Assembly (NCBI RefSeq): GCF_001485415.1
Contig: NZ_BCMQ01000006.1
Span: forward strand, 186,001-250,000
Direction of reading: 5' to 3'
DNA length: 64,000 bases
DNA from: Myroides odoratimimus
Lineage (GTDB): Bacteria > Bacteroidota > Bacteroidia > Flavobacteriales > Flavobacteriaceae
Shown: piece by piece, positions 27,514 through 35,526 of the stretch
Layout: every line of letters begins with the position of its first letter
Numbering within the stretch: the stretch's first letter is position 1
Made by a program: the position numbers and the translations under genes
Notes under the pieces: generated by a model
What the model was told of the DNA's origin: nothing
Databases searched by the model: none
What the model saw: only the letters and a program-made list of their open reading frames with translations

Positions 27514-28122
27514 TTATTCATCTTTTAATATTCCTAGTTCATCTATAAGCAACTTAATATTCTCATAAGAGTTATTCATTGCCTCTCGGATTTGTTCTTT
27601 ATTTAACCATGCTACTTGTTCTATATCTTCTTCTATCTGACCTACTAATGGTCCGTCAAAAGTAGAAGTCATTTTATACCAAGTAGTAATTTTCAATCTA
27701 TACTTACCATTTCTTTTAAAGATATGATACGTTTTAGGCAATTTACGCACTATCTTAAGTTTAGACACACCTGTTTCTTCCTCTACCTCTCGTATAGCTG
27801 TTTCCTCCATTTCTTCTCCTTTCTCAATTCCTCCTTTAGGTAAGTCCCACTTACCACCTCTAAGAATAAAAAGAATTTCTCCCTTTGGATTAAACACAAC
27901 TCCACCTCCTGCTTTCTGTACTGGTATCTTTTCTTTTATCTTCTTTAAGATCTCTTTTTCATCTGGATGATATAAAAAAGCCTTCTCAATTTTATTTTGA
28001 AAATATTTAATGATAATTTTGTCAATATCGACACTATCTAATAAGAACAGTTGAAAATCGGTTTCTTTCTCGATTTTATCTGTTAAGAACAATGGTTTGT
28101 CGTTTACAAAAACTTTATACAT
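27514..28122 (-). CDS. NUDIX hydrolase
   Basis: The product has the Nudix box GGIEKGEEMEETAIREVEEETG and cleaves a nucleoside diphosphate linked to another group; the substrate is unknown. A longer frame starts at 28158, but MYKVFVNDKPLFLTDK at 28122 is the more natural start. That gives 202 residues, with an N-terminal domain of about 70 residues before the Nudix fold. The gene faces away from pyrE with only 7 bases between the two start codons. Confidence 0.85.
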   Translation of the reverse strand: MYKVFVNDKPLFLTDKIEKETDFQLFLLDSVDIDKIIIKYFQNKIEKAFLYHPDEKEILKKIKEKIPVQKAGGGVVFNPKGEILFILRGGKWDLPKGGIEKGEEMEETAIREVEEETGVSKLKIVRKLPKTYHIFKRNGKYRLKITTWYKMTSTFDGPLVGQIEEDIEQVAWLNKEQIREAMNNSYENIKLLIDELGILKDE

Positions 28123-28125
28123 TTG
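28096..28125 (+). promoter_or_regulatory. pyrE promoter inside the NUDIX 5' end
   Basis: TTTG (28096-28099), 18 bases and TACATTTG (28118-28125) match the Bacteroidota consensus fully. The -7 box ends 4 bases before the pyrE ATG, so the transcript would be leaderless or nearly so. Confidence 0.7.
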
Positions 28126-28129
28126 TATT

Positions 28130-28771
28130 ATGATTTTTAATAAAGAAACAGCACACAAAACTGCCGAGTCACTTCTGCAAATTAACGCAATTAAATTAAA
28201 TCCTAAAAATCCTTTTACTTGGGCTTCAGGATGGAAATCACCTATTTATTGCGATAACCGTATCACATTGTCTTATCCAGAGATTAGAAAGTTCTTACAA
28301 AAAGAATTTGCTGAGAACATCGTAGCTAAATATGGCAAACCAGATGTAATCGCAGGAGTAGCTACAGGAGCTATCGGTATAGGCCTTCTAGTAGCAGAAG
28401 CTTTAGAACTGCCTTTTGTATATGTACGTCCTGAACCTAAAAAACACGGAAGACAAAATCAAATCGAAGGACAATTAGAAGCTGGTAAATCAGTTATTGT
28501 TATCGAAGATCTTATCAGTACTGGTAAAAGTAGCTTACAAGCCGTTGACGCACTAAAAGAGAACGGAGCTAATATCCTAGGTATGGCTGCTATCTTTACT
28601 TATGAATTCCAAGTAGCTGAAGACAACTTCAAAAATGCAGGAATAGAACTAACTACACTAAGTAACTACTCTTCTTTATTAGAAAATGCAGTAAACCAAA
28701 AATATATTTCAGATAGTGATCTAGACACACTACAAGAGTGGAGAAAGAACCCTGCTGAATGGAATCAATAA
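28130..28771 (+). CDS. pyrE: Orotate phosphoribosyltransferase
   Basis: PyrE makes orotidine monophosphate from orotate and PRPP in pyrimidine synthesis. The protein of 213 residues has FTWASGWKSPIYCDNR, a catalytic-loop Lys region (RPEPKKHGRQNQIEG) and the PRPP motif VIVIEDLISTGKSS. The frame extends upstream to 28097, but the ATG at 28130 (MIFNKETAHK) fits the family and the promoter position. SRPBCC follows after 23 bases. Confidence 0.95.
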   Translation: MIFNKETAHKTAESLLQINAIKLNPKNPFTWASGWKSPIYCDNRITLSYPEIRKFLQKEFAENIVAKYGKPDVIAGVATGAIGIGLLVAEALELPFVYVRPEPKKHGRQNQIEGQLEAGKSVIVIEDLISTGKSSLQAVDALKENGANILGMAAIFTYEFQVAEDNFKNAGIELTTLSNYSSLLENAVNQKYISDSDLDTLQEWRKNPAEWNQ

Positions 28772-28794
28772 TAATATCCTAAATACTAGAATAT

Positions 28795-29187
28795 ATGAAT
28801 TTAGAAAGTCAAAAAGTAACTGTTGCTAAATCAGCAGAATATATCTTCAACGCTTTGACAGACGTTAAGAACTTTGAAAAACTAATGCCTGAGTCAATTG
28901 CTAAGTTTGAAGTTACAGGAGATGATTCTTTTATCTTTGCATTAAAAGGAATGCCAGAGATTAAATTAAAACAAAAAGATCAAACTCCTCACTCTAAAGT
29001 TGTTTTAGGTGCTGCTAGTGATAAACTTCCTTTTACATTAACTGGAAATATTACTGAAGTAGATGCTAATAACTCTGAGATACAACTTCAATTCGAAGGT
29101 AGCTTTAACCCAATGATGGCGATGATGGTAAAAGGACCTATCGGTAAATTCATTGAAGCTTTAGCTGGAAATATGAATAAATTATAA
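28795..29187 (+). CDS. SRPBCC (START-like) family protein
   Basis: The 130-residue protein has the START/Bet v1-like pattern, a helix-grip fold that binds hydrophobic ligands: SAEYIFNALTDVKNFEKLMPESI at the front, alternating strands, and a long C-terminal helix region ending GKFIEALAGNMNKL. The ligand is unknown. It lies 23 bases after pyrE and before a strong terminator, so it is co-transcribed. Confidence 0.75.
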   Translation: MNLESQKVTVAKSAEYIFNALTDVKNFEKLMPESIAKFEVTGDDSFIFALKGMPEIKLKQKDQTPHSKVVLGAASDKLPFTLTGNITEVDANNSEIQLQFEGSFNPMMAMMVKGPIGKFIEALAGNMNKL

Positions 29188-29190
29188 TAC

Positions 29191-29229
29191 AAAAAAAGAG
29201 GAATTTACTAAGTGTAAATTCCTCTTTTT
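29191..29229. terminator. Terminator of pyrE operon, bidirectional
   Basis: AAAAAGAGGAATTTAC (29193-29208) pairs perfectly with 29214-29229 around TAAGT. Confidence 0.9.
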
Positions 29230-29263
29230 ATTTTTAGATGTTCAAAATAGAATCTTTATGCTC

Positions 29264-30016
29264 TTATTTGAACTCCACTTTATATTCTAACACTTTAGGA
29301 TTAGCTATAATATCAGACATAGAGAATCTCTTTTCAAAAGATTTACCATCTTTACTGATTACGGCATCTTCATAAGATACAGACTTAATTTTCTTGTCAA
29401 AACTTGTTTTTAGAACATAAGTAAACATCGCTTCCATTCCTCCCATCTCATTCGCTTTCTTAGCTTCTTCAGTATCTTTTACACTAACCTTTCTTTCGAA
29501 TTGTTTGCTGTCTAGACTATATTGACTCTCAACTAATAAAGGTGGTTGTTTCTTTCCATTTTGCTTCTTATCTAGCTCACTTGTTTTATCTGTTATCTTA
29601 TTGATATTTATAAGTGATTGATTCAAGTCTGCCATATCTTTTGCAATTACTTTTAAATTAAAATCAGCTAAAGAGTCTTTCATATTAATCATAAAGCGTA
29701 CATTCTTAGTATTGTCAAATAACTCTTTGTTTGCTTTAATAATACTATCTTTCTTCTGCTCTCCATTCTTTTCTTTTAACATAGCGAAATCAAGTATCTG
29801 ATCTATGCTTAATTCCTGTCCGCTAATCAATTCTAACTTCTCGGCATCTCCTTTAAAAATAGCATTCTTATCAGGCACATTTTGTAACAACTCTTTAAAG
29901 TCCATCTTAAAGGTGTAATCTACCGCCCCGTTATCTTTTACGTACATTTCTTCCTTCGTCACACATGACTGAAGTGATAAGCTCAATCCTAGAAGGAATA
30001 AATAAATCTTTTTCAT
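29264..30016 (-). CDS. Hypothetical lipoprotein
   Basis: The product is about 250 residues with a lipoprotein signal (MKKIYLFLLGLSLSLQSC). The rest is Lys/Asp-rich with no domain I recognise. A frame to 30043 exists, but a -7 box TACCTTTG at 30041-30048 (minus strand) overlaps it and supports the start at 30016. It is probably an outer-membrane-anchored periplasmic protein. Confidence 0.7.
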   Translation of the reverse strand: MKKIYLFLLGLSLSLQSCVTKEEMYVKDNGAVDYTFKMDFKELLQNVPDKNAIFKGDAEKLELISGQELSIDQILDFAMLKEKNGEQKKDSIIKANKELFDNTKNVRFMINMKDSLADFNLKVIAKDMADLNQSLININKITDKTSELDKKQNGKKQPPLLVESQYSLDSKQFERKVSVKDTEEAKKANEMGGMEAMFTYVLKTSFDKKIKSVSYEDAVISKDGKSFEKRFSMSDIIANPKVLEYKVEFK

Positions 30017-30172
30017 TTGTTTTATTTTTTTTGTGATACACAAAGGTAAACTTTTAAATCACTGATAAAATATGACCATAAAAAAACAGCAATAAATCAT
30101 AGTGACTTATTGCTGTCTTAAATAAAACTATACTATTAATTTTAAGCGTTTTTTAATTTCTTATAGAATAGA

Positions 30173-30328
30173 CTATTTTACTGTCTTAGGATCCTTTGTA
30201 TTCTTAAGTCCTCTATTAATTATTAAGTGAGGATAGAACTGATCTATTCCTTCTCCTGCTTTTATAAAATTCAAAGTAATCGCTGCTGATCTTGATTGAT
30301 ACTTTTCAAAATAAACTAAATTAACAAC
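30173..30328 (-). pseudogene. Gene fragment without a start (possible remnant)
   Basis: A 51-codon frame ending in TAG at 30173 reads as normal protein (VNLVYFEKYQSRSAAITLNF, then GEGIDQFYPHLIINRGLKN) but is closed upstream by a stop and has no start codon. A second in-character stretch (TWEGAADTVFFV) lies upstream in another frame at about 30350-30395. This suggests a decayed gene. I do not recognise the family, and chance is not excluded. Confidence 0.3.
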
Positions 30329-30446
30329 CTATCTTAAAACCATTTACACAAAAAACACAGTATCAGCTGCTCCCTCCCAAGTTTAGGATATTAGTATCTA
30401 AATACCTTATAAATATTTTATTTACAAAATATTTTTCTCTTTTCCC

Positions 30447-30478
30447 TTGCATAATTCAAATCTTTTATACAATCTTTG
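30447..30478 (+). promoter_or_regulatory. Promoter of the leader-rtcB-prfH unit
   Basis: TTG (30447-30449), 21 bases and AATCTTTG (30471-30478, one mismatch to TAnnTTTG) lie about 40 bases before the leader ORF. Confidence 0.6.
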
Positions 30479-30517
30479 CACTGAAAATAAAGTTTAACAA
30501 TTAAAAACGAAGAGAAA

Positions 30518-30598
30518 ATGTTTGTACTAAATTATACTTCTACATCATTCGCATCAGCAGGGATTGCTGGGGTGTATCTTCGTGCTACTTTTATTTAG
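30518..30598 (+). CDS. 26-codon leader ORF
   Basis: ATG at 30518 opens a 26-codon frame (begins MFVLNYTSTS, ends VYLRATFI) that stops at TAG 30596-30598. A purine-rich GAAGAGAAA precedes it. It sits between a promoter and an intrinsic terminator, as leader peptides do. No single amino acid is strongly repeated; Ser, Thr, Ala and Gly dominate. A small hairpin CAGCA/TGCTG (30555-30569) lies in mid-ORF. A terminating ribosome would cover segment 2 of the attenuator. Whether it is translated is not shown by sequence alone. Confidence 0.6.
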   Translation: MFVLNYTSTSFASAGIAGVYLRATFI

Positions 30599-30622
30599 AA
30601 TATCTAATTTTATATATAAATG

Positions 30623-30654
30623 AAAAGCCCGAAGATTTAAATTCGGGCTTTTTT
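30623..30654 (+). terminator. Intrinsic terminator between leader ORF and rtcB
   Basis: AAAAGCCCGAA (30623-30633) pairs with TTCGGGCTTTT (30642-30652), then T run. It has no convergent gene to serve, so it acts within the rtcB leader. Confidence 0.85.
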
Positions 30655-30780
30655 GTGTTTATTCCGGACCCTTAACGTCATTAAAACCCGAATTGACTGA
30701 TAGATGCTAAAGATCATCAGTAAAAAACAGATCAATTGTGAACTAACAATTGAGCATTTAGTCAATTTAAATTTTACATC

Positions 30781-32172
30781 ATGGGAAGGAAACTTTCTGG
30801 GAGAGACTTTATTAAAATAGGCTTTCCTCAAAACAATACAATAAACATCGCCTTAGGGCAAGTAAATAGATATAAGAAAAAAGAGAATAAAAACAACATA
30901 CTTGAAGAAGCTAAGCTTGTACTAAAGAATCCTGATTCTTACATAGGAGACGGTATCTGGGGCAAAGTAGCAGAGAGTATGATAAAACAAGTAGAAGTCA
31001 AAAAGCATCAACTGAATACCAATAGAGTACCATTCTCTATCTATGGAGAAGACGCTATAGACGAACAGACGAAATACCAACTGTTCACTGCTTTAAAATT
31101 ACCTGTGGCAGTACAGGGGGCATTAATGCCTGACGCTCATTACGGATATGGTTTACCTATCGGAGGAGTGTTAGCTACTGACAATGCTGTTATTCCTTAT
31201 GGAGTAGGTGTAGATATAGGATGTCGTATGAGTATGTCAGTCTTTAATCTACCTGCCAGCTTCCTAAAAGGAAAAGACCATATGTTGTTAAACATATTAT
31301 CAGAACACACCAAGTTCGGTATGTATGACACACATAAAGTCAAAGCTGATCATGAAGTATTCAGTAGAGAAGAGTTTAAAAACATTCCTTTTGTAAAAGG
31401 CTTATTAGATAAAGCATACAAACAATTAGGAACATCAGGTAGTGGTAACCACTTCGTAGAGTTTGGTATCGTTCGATTAACGGAGACTAAACCTGAGTGG
31501 AGATTAGAACCTGGAGAATATATCGCAGTTCTTTCACATAGTGGATCGAGAGGTCTTGGAGCTAATATCGCTAAGCACTATACGTATTTAGCAGCTAAAC
31601 AATGCCCTCTACCAAGCAATGCACAACATTTAGCTTGGTTAGACCTCAACACACATGATGGGCAAGAGTATTGGTTAGCCATGAATCTTGCAGGAGATTA
31701 CGCAAAGGCATGTCACGATGATATACACCGTCGCATTGCTAAAGCATTAGGTAAGCAGATAGCTTTCACTATCGAAAACCATCATAACTTCGCTTGGAAA
31801 GAAGTGATTAATAACAAAGAATTAATTGTTCACCGCAAAGGAGCTACTCCTGCTGCAGAAGGACAATTAGGAATAGTCCCGGGATCGATGACTACTAATG
31901 GCTATATAGTCGAAGGTCTGGGAAATGCAGAGAGCTTAAATTCTGCCTCTCATGGAGCAGGACGCCTACACTCACGCGCGGCATGTAAACAGAAGTTTAC
32001 CAAGAGTGAGATTAAGAAAGAGCTAAGCTCTACAGGTGTTCAACTTATCGGAGGTAGCGTAGATGAAGCCCCAATGGCTTATAAAGACATCAATGCAGTG
32101 ATGCAAGCTCAAAGCGAATTAGTAAAAGTATTGGGAAGCTTTACCCCTAAATTTGTAAGAATGGATAAGTAA
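30781..32172 (+). CDS. rtcB: RtcB-family RNA ligase (PrfH-associated)
   Basis: RtcB joins RNA 2',3'-cyclic phosphate and 5'-OH ends using GTP and Mn2+. The 463-residue protein has the metal site MPDAHYGYGLPIGGV, GVGVDIGCRMSMSV with the conserved Cys, GSGNHFVEFG, ENHHNFAWKE, and the guanylylation region VHRKGATPA with GIVPGSMTTNGYIV and SASHGAGRLHSR. All key residues look present. prfH starts 2 bases downstream. RtcB paired with PrfH is known to reseal 16S rRNA cut in the decoding centre. The 180-base leader between the short ORF and this ATG also holds a TCAATTGT/ACAATTGA hairpin (30732-30753). Confidence 0.95.
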   Translation: MGRKLSGRDFIKIGFPQNNTINIALGQVNRYKKKENKNNILEEAKLVLKNPDSYIGDGIWGKVAESMIKQVEVKKHQLNTNRVPFSIYGEDAIDEQTKYQLFTALKLPVAVQGALMPDAHYGYGLPIGGVLATDNAVIPYGVGVDIGCRMSMSVFNLPASFLKGKDHMLLNILSEHTKFGMYDTHKVKADHEVFSREEFKNIPFVKGLLDKAYKQLGTSGSGNHFVEFGIVRLTETKPEWRLEPGEYIAVLSHSGSRGLGANIAKHYTYLAAKQCPLPSNAQHLAWLDLNTHDGQEYWLAMNLAGDYAKACHDDIHRRIAKALGKQIAFTIENHHNFAWKEVINNKELIVHRKGATPAAEGQLGIVPGSMTTNGYIVEGLGNAESLNSASHGAGRLHSRAACKQKFTKSEIKKELSSTGVQLIGGSVDEAPMAYKDINAVMQAQSELVKVLGSFTPKFVRMDK

Positions 32173-32174
32173 TT

Positions 32175-32795
32175 ATGGCAACAGTTATTCAGATTACATC
32201 AGGTAGAGGTCCCCAAGAGTGTGATTTTGCCGTTAAGAAGATCGCACAACTTTTTATAGACGACGCAGTCAAATCCAATATTAAAGTTGATCCAATACAG
32301 GATGAAGCCGACGCACATGGCGCGTCGGTCTTTATCCAAATCGTCGAAACGTCTAAAGAAGTTGATACTTTTTTGAGAACTTGGTTAGGTACAATACAGT
32401 GGATTTGCGAAAGTCCCTTTAGACCTAAACACAAAAGGAAGAATTGGTACATCGGTATTTTTGAAAGCACTAAAGCAAGTGATCCTGCGATTCTTGACCG
32501 TGATATTCAATACCAAGCTGTACGCAGTTCTGGAGCTGGCGGACAGAATGTCAATAAAGTTAGCTCGGCTGTAAGAGCTACTCATCTGCCTACAGGCATT
32601 ACTGTACTAGCAATGGATAGTAGATCTCAGCACCAAAACAAAAAATTAGCCACCGAAAGAATACTAGGTAAACTTCAGTATATGGCATTAAATGAAGTCA
32701 AACTAGAAGAAAAGAATACGTGGCTAAACCAAACGAAAGTAGAAAGGGGCAACCCTACTCGAACTTTCATTGGCATAAAATTTAGAGAGAAATAA
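32175..32795 (+). CDS. prfH: Peptide chain release factor homologue PrfH
   Basis: PrfH is a short class I release-factor relative with the peptidyl-tRNA hydrolysis loop but no stop-codon recognition domain. The 206-residue protein has the GGQ motif in RSSGAGGQNVNKVSSAVRA, then LPTGITVLAMDSRSQHQNKK, as in RF domain 3, and a Lys/Arg-containing tail. The N-terminal 110 residues are specific to the family. It follows rtcB by 2 bases. Known work on such pairs shows PrfH freeing peptides from ribosomes with a cleaved 16S rRNA, before RtcB seals the break. Confidence 0.93.
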   Translation: MATVIQITSGRGPQECDFAVKKIAQLFIDDAVKSNIKVDPIQDEADAHGASVFIQIVETSKEVDTFLRTWLGTIQWICESPFRPKHKRKNWYIGIFESTKASDPAILDRDIQYQAVRSSGAGGQNVNKVSSAVRATHLPTGITVLAMDSRSQHQNKKLATERILGKLQYMALNEVKLEEKNTWLNQTKVERGNPTRTFIGIKFREK

Positions 32796-32799
32796 TCAC

Positions 32800-32835
32800 A
32801 AAAAAGGCTACTCATATGATATGAGTAGCCTTTTT
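32800..32835. terminator. Terminator of rtcB-prfH
   Basis: AAAAAGGCTACTCAT (32801-32815) pairs perfectly with 32821-32835, with A and T outer runs; it also serves clpS on the other strand. Confidence 0.9.
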
Positions 32836-32885
32836 ATATTTTCTACAGTACCTCAGTCCTGTTACACTTCTATACCTTATAATTA

Positions 32886-33161
32886 TTAGATAATTTCAGC
32901 ACTTAAACCTGCATCTAATAATTGTAAACACTGAGACTTAAGTTTCTTAAACTCCCCAGTTTTAACCGTACATTTACCTGTATAATGTACTAATACAGCA
33001 CATTGTTCTGCTTGTTCAGATGTATGATCACACACGCGAATAAGCGTATCGATGACATGATCAAAAGTATTTACATCGTCATTATACAAAACAATTTCAC
33101 TGTTTCCATTCAGTAATTCAGATACATCTACATTTTCCTGAATTTGCTCTTGTGTACTCAT
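32886..33161 (-). CDS. clpS: ClpS, adaptor of the ClpAP/ClpCP protease
   Basis: The 91-residue protein has the ClpS core EIVLYNDDVNTFDHVIDTLI, with the Asn-Asp-Asp of the N-degron pocket, and HTSEQAEQCAVLVHYTGKC. ClpS presents N-degron substrates to Clp ATPases. It lies 24 bases downstream of prmA in the same operon. Confidence 0.93.
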   Translation of the reverse strand: MSTQEQIQENVDVSELLNGNSEIVLYNDDVNTFDHVIDTLIRVCDHTSEQAEQCAVLVHYTGKCTVKTGEFKKLKSQCLQLLDAGLSAEII

Positions 33162-33185
33162 AATATATTATATAGTAATGAAATT

Positions 33186-34019
33186 TTATCCTTTTATAAA
33201 CTTCAAAGATACCCAATTATTCTTTTCTAAAGAACTTTCAAAAACTAAACCAATCTTTTCTGCACAATTTTTAATCGCTGTAATATCTTCTGTATAAAAT
33301 CCACTGAAGTAAATCTCACCTCCTTTATACAAACTAGCGATATACTTATCCATATCATTTAATAGGATGTTTCTGTTAATATTAGCTAAGATTACATTGT
33401 ACTTAGGCTCTTTACTAATTATAGAAGCATCTCCTTCGAATACCTCTACGTTAGCACAGTTATTTCTCTCTGCATTCTCTATAGAGTTAAGATAACACCA
33501 GTTATCGATATCGATAGCATCTACGTGCTTAGCTCCGCGCATAGCAGCTAATATCGCTAAGATAGCTGTACCACATCCCATATCTAGCACTACCTTATCT
33601 TGCATATCGTTATTCAAGATCTGGCGAATCATCATAAAGGTAGTCTCGTGATGTCCTGTACCGAAGCTCATCTTTGGTTCTATAACGATATCATACTGAG
33701 CACTTGTTTTCTCATGAAATGGAGCTCTTACATAACATATACCATCTACATCGATTGGGTCAAAGTTCTTTTCCCACTCCTCATTCCAGTTTACTTGAGC
33801 TATTTCCTCTTTTCTATAAGTAATTGTAAACTGTTCTGACTGTAAAATAAAAACATCTTCTAAAATATCCTCTGTCCACAAATCTTTTTGAACATAAGCA
33901 CTAACACCTGTTGCTGTCTCTTCAAAACTCTCAAATGCCTTTTCTCCTAACTCCGCAATCAGTATTTCTGTACCAAGTTCTCTTGGTTCTACATTAAAAT
34001 GATAACCTATATACACCAT
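33186..34019 (-). CDS. prmA: Ribosomal protein L11 methyltransferase
   Basis: PrmA trimethylates ribosomal protein L11. The 277-residue protein has an N-terminal substrate-recognition domain (about 1-110), AFGTGHHET-like text as MSFGTGHHETTFMM, the SAM site VVLDMGCGTAILAILAA, AIDIDNWCYLNSIENAERN and NVILANINRNILL. It is translated just before clpS. Confidence 0.94.
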   Translation of the reverse strand: MVYIGYHFNVEPRELGTEILIAELGEKAFESFEETATGVSAYVQKDLWTEDILEDVFILQSEQFTITYRKEEIAQVNWNEEWEKNFDPIDVDGICYVRAPFHEKTSAQYDIVIEPKMSFGTGHHETTFMMIRQILNNDMQDKVVLDMGCGTAILAILAAMRGAKHVDAIDIDNWCYLNSIENAERNNCANVEVFEGDASIISKEPKYNVILANINRNILLNDMDKYIASLYKGGEIYFSGFYTEDITAIKNCAEKIGLVFESSLEKNNWVSLKFIKG

Positions 34020-34140
34020 AATTTCTTATTAAATCTGTTTCCTTAACCTTTTGGTAACACTATCTTTACATTGAAGTAACAACATAAGTATTCCTATTGC
34101 AAAACTAATGTTATTTTTGCACAAATAAATACAACACACT

Positions 34141-35376
34141 ATGAAAAAGCTTTTACAATGTCTTTTTTTGCTTTGTCCAATGCTGACAATGGCACAGGAA
34201 ATTAAGCATGAAACCACTAGTAATGAATTAAAATTAGAACAACTACCATACTATAGTTATGGTAAAGGACTAGGAATGACTTCTGCAGACAGTATCTTCC
34301 AGTTAAATATCCGATTCAGAATGCAGAACAGATTAACCTTCAATGAAAACGATGGTGAGAAAAACACCTATGAAGGAGAAATCAGGAGATTGCGTCTAAG
34401 ACTTGACGGTTTCGTAGGTAGCCCTAAGTTCTTATATGTAATTCAGCTTTCATTCGCTCCTAAAGATTTAGGGACAACCAAAGAGAATGAACCTATTAAT
34501 ATCATCCGTGATGCTGCCTTAACATATCGTCCTAACGAAAACTGGAACTTTATCTTCGGACAGACTAAACTACCTGGTAACAGACAGCGTATTAACTCTT
34601 CAGGAGCACTACAGTTAACAGATCGTTCTATTAACAACTCTAAGTTCAACATCGATCGTGATTTCGGTATACAAGCCTATTACTTACGTGAGAAGAAGAA
34701 TGAATTCGGATATAATATTAAGACTGCCGTATCTACAGGTAGAGGTCGTAACTTCTCAGGGAGCGAAAGCGATAGTTATGCATTAACAGGTAGAGTAGAA
34801 TTATTCCCTTTAGGTAGTTTCTCTAAGAATGGTGCATTCTTTGAAGGTGACTTAGCTAGAGAAGCAACTCCTAAATTAATGTTATCAGGTACCTTCCATC
34901 GCAATAATAATGCAATGAAATCACAAGGACAAACAGGGAATAAACTAGGAGAAGCAAAGTCATTCAACTCATTAATGCTAGACGGTATCGTTAAATATAA
35001 TGGATGGGCTGGTATGGTATCTTATATGAACAGAACCTTAGACGATGCATTGTCATTAAACAATCTTGAAGATCCTACAGATGGATATAACTACATCTTT
35101 GCCGGTCAAGGAATGGACTACCAGCTAAGTTATATCTTCCCTAGTAACTATGAGATCATAGGACGAGTATCTACTCAAACTATGAAAGACCAATTACACA
35201 AAAACACAGACTTCAATTTACCAAATACAACACAGTTTTCACTAGGAGCCAACAAATACCTTTGGGAACATACTTTTAAGTTACAAGCTGAGTTAACGTA
35301 TGATAAACAGAAGTTCTACCAAGGTCCTACGAAGAACAATTGGTATTTTAGACTACAGTTCGAAATAGGAATATAA
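34141..35376 (+). CDS. OprO/OprP-type porin
   Basis: The 411-residue protein has a signal peptide (MKKLLQCLFLLCPMLTMAQ) and repeated amphipathic strands ending in an aromatic residue (WYFRLQFEIGI), as in outer-membrane barrels. IRRLRLRLDGFVGSPKFLYVIQL and FIFGQTKLPGNRQRINSS match the phosphate-selective porin family. It may take up phosphate or polyphosphate, but in Bacteroidota the substrate of this family is often unknown. It is divergent from prmA. Confidence 0.85.
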   Translation: MKKLLQCLFLLCPMLTMAQEIKHETTSNELKLEQLPYYSYGKGLGMTSADSIFQLNIRFRMQNRLTFNENDGEKNTYEGEIRRLRLRLDGFVGSPKFLYVIQLSFAPKDLGTTKENEPINIIRDAALTYRPNENWNFIFGQTKLPGNRQRINSSGALQLTDRSINNSKFNIDRDFGIQAYYLREKKNEFGYNIKTAVSTGRGRNFSGSESDSYALTGRVELFPLGSFSKNGAFFEGDLAREATPKLMLSGTFHRNNNAMKSQGQTGNKLGEAKSFNSLMLDGIVKYNGWAGMVSYMNRTLDDALSLNNLEDPTDGYNYIFAGQGMDYQLSYIFPSNYEIIGRVSTQTMKDQLHKNTDFNLPNTTQFSLGANKYLWEHTFKLQAELTYDKQKFYQGPTKNNWYFRLQFEIGI

Positions 35377-35526
35377 TAAAAAAAATGTCAATAATTTATT
35401 ATTATCAAAAATACAACCTCTAAATAATTAACTATTATTTAGTAATTTATCAAACCTACTATAACCAAACTTTAAGTTCTTATTGTTTACTTTTGAAACA
35501 TAATTCAAAGCTAAAATTAAATAAGT

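Larger units (their letters stand above)
30507..30654 (+). promoter_or_regulatory. Predicted transcription attenuator upstream of rtcB
   Basis: Four segments are visible. Segment 1 is ACGAAGA (30507-30513), just before the leader ATG. Segment 2 is ATCTTCGTGCTACTTTT (30576-30592), the end of the leader ORF. Segment 3 is AAAAGCCCGAAGAT (30623-30636), the 5' terminator arm. Segment 4 is the 3' arm (30642-30652). Segments 1:2 pair over 7 bases and 3:4 over 11. The rival 2:3 pairing has 7 bp, one mismatch, 3 bp, a 2-base bulge and 3 bp. This is the layout of a ribosome-controlled attenuator; function is inferred. Confidence 0.6.

Noticed and set aside
30637..30831. A 64-codon minus-strand ORF between the rtcB terminator and rtcB
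   Set aside because: It runs antisense through the rtcB leader and terminator arm and has no coding features.
32189..32585. Minus-strand ORFs inside prfH
   Set aside because: They are shadows of the prfH frame with no family resemblance.
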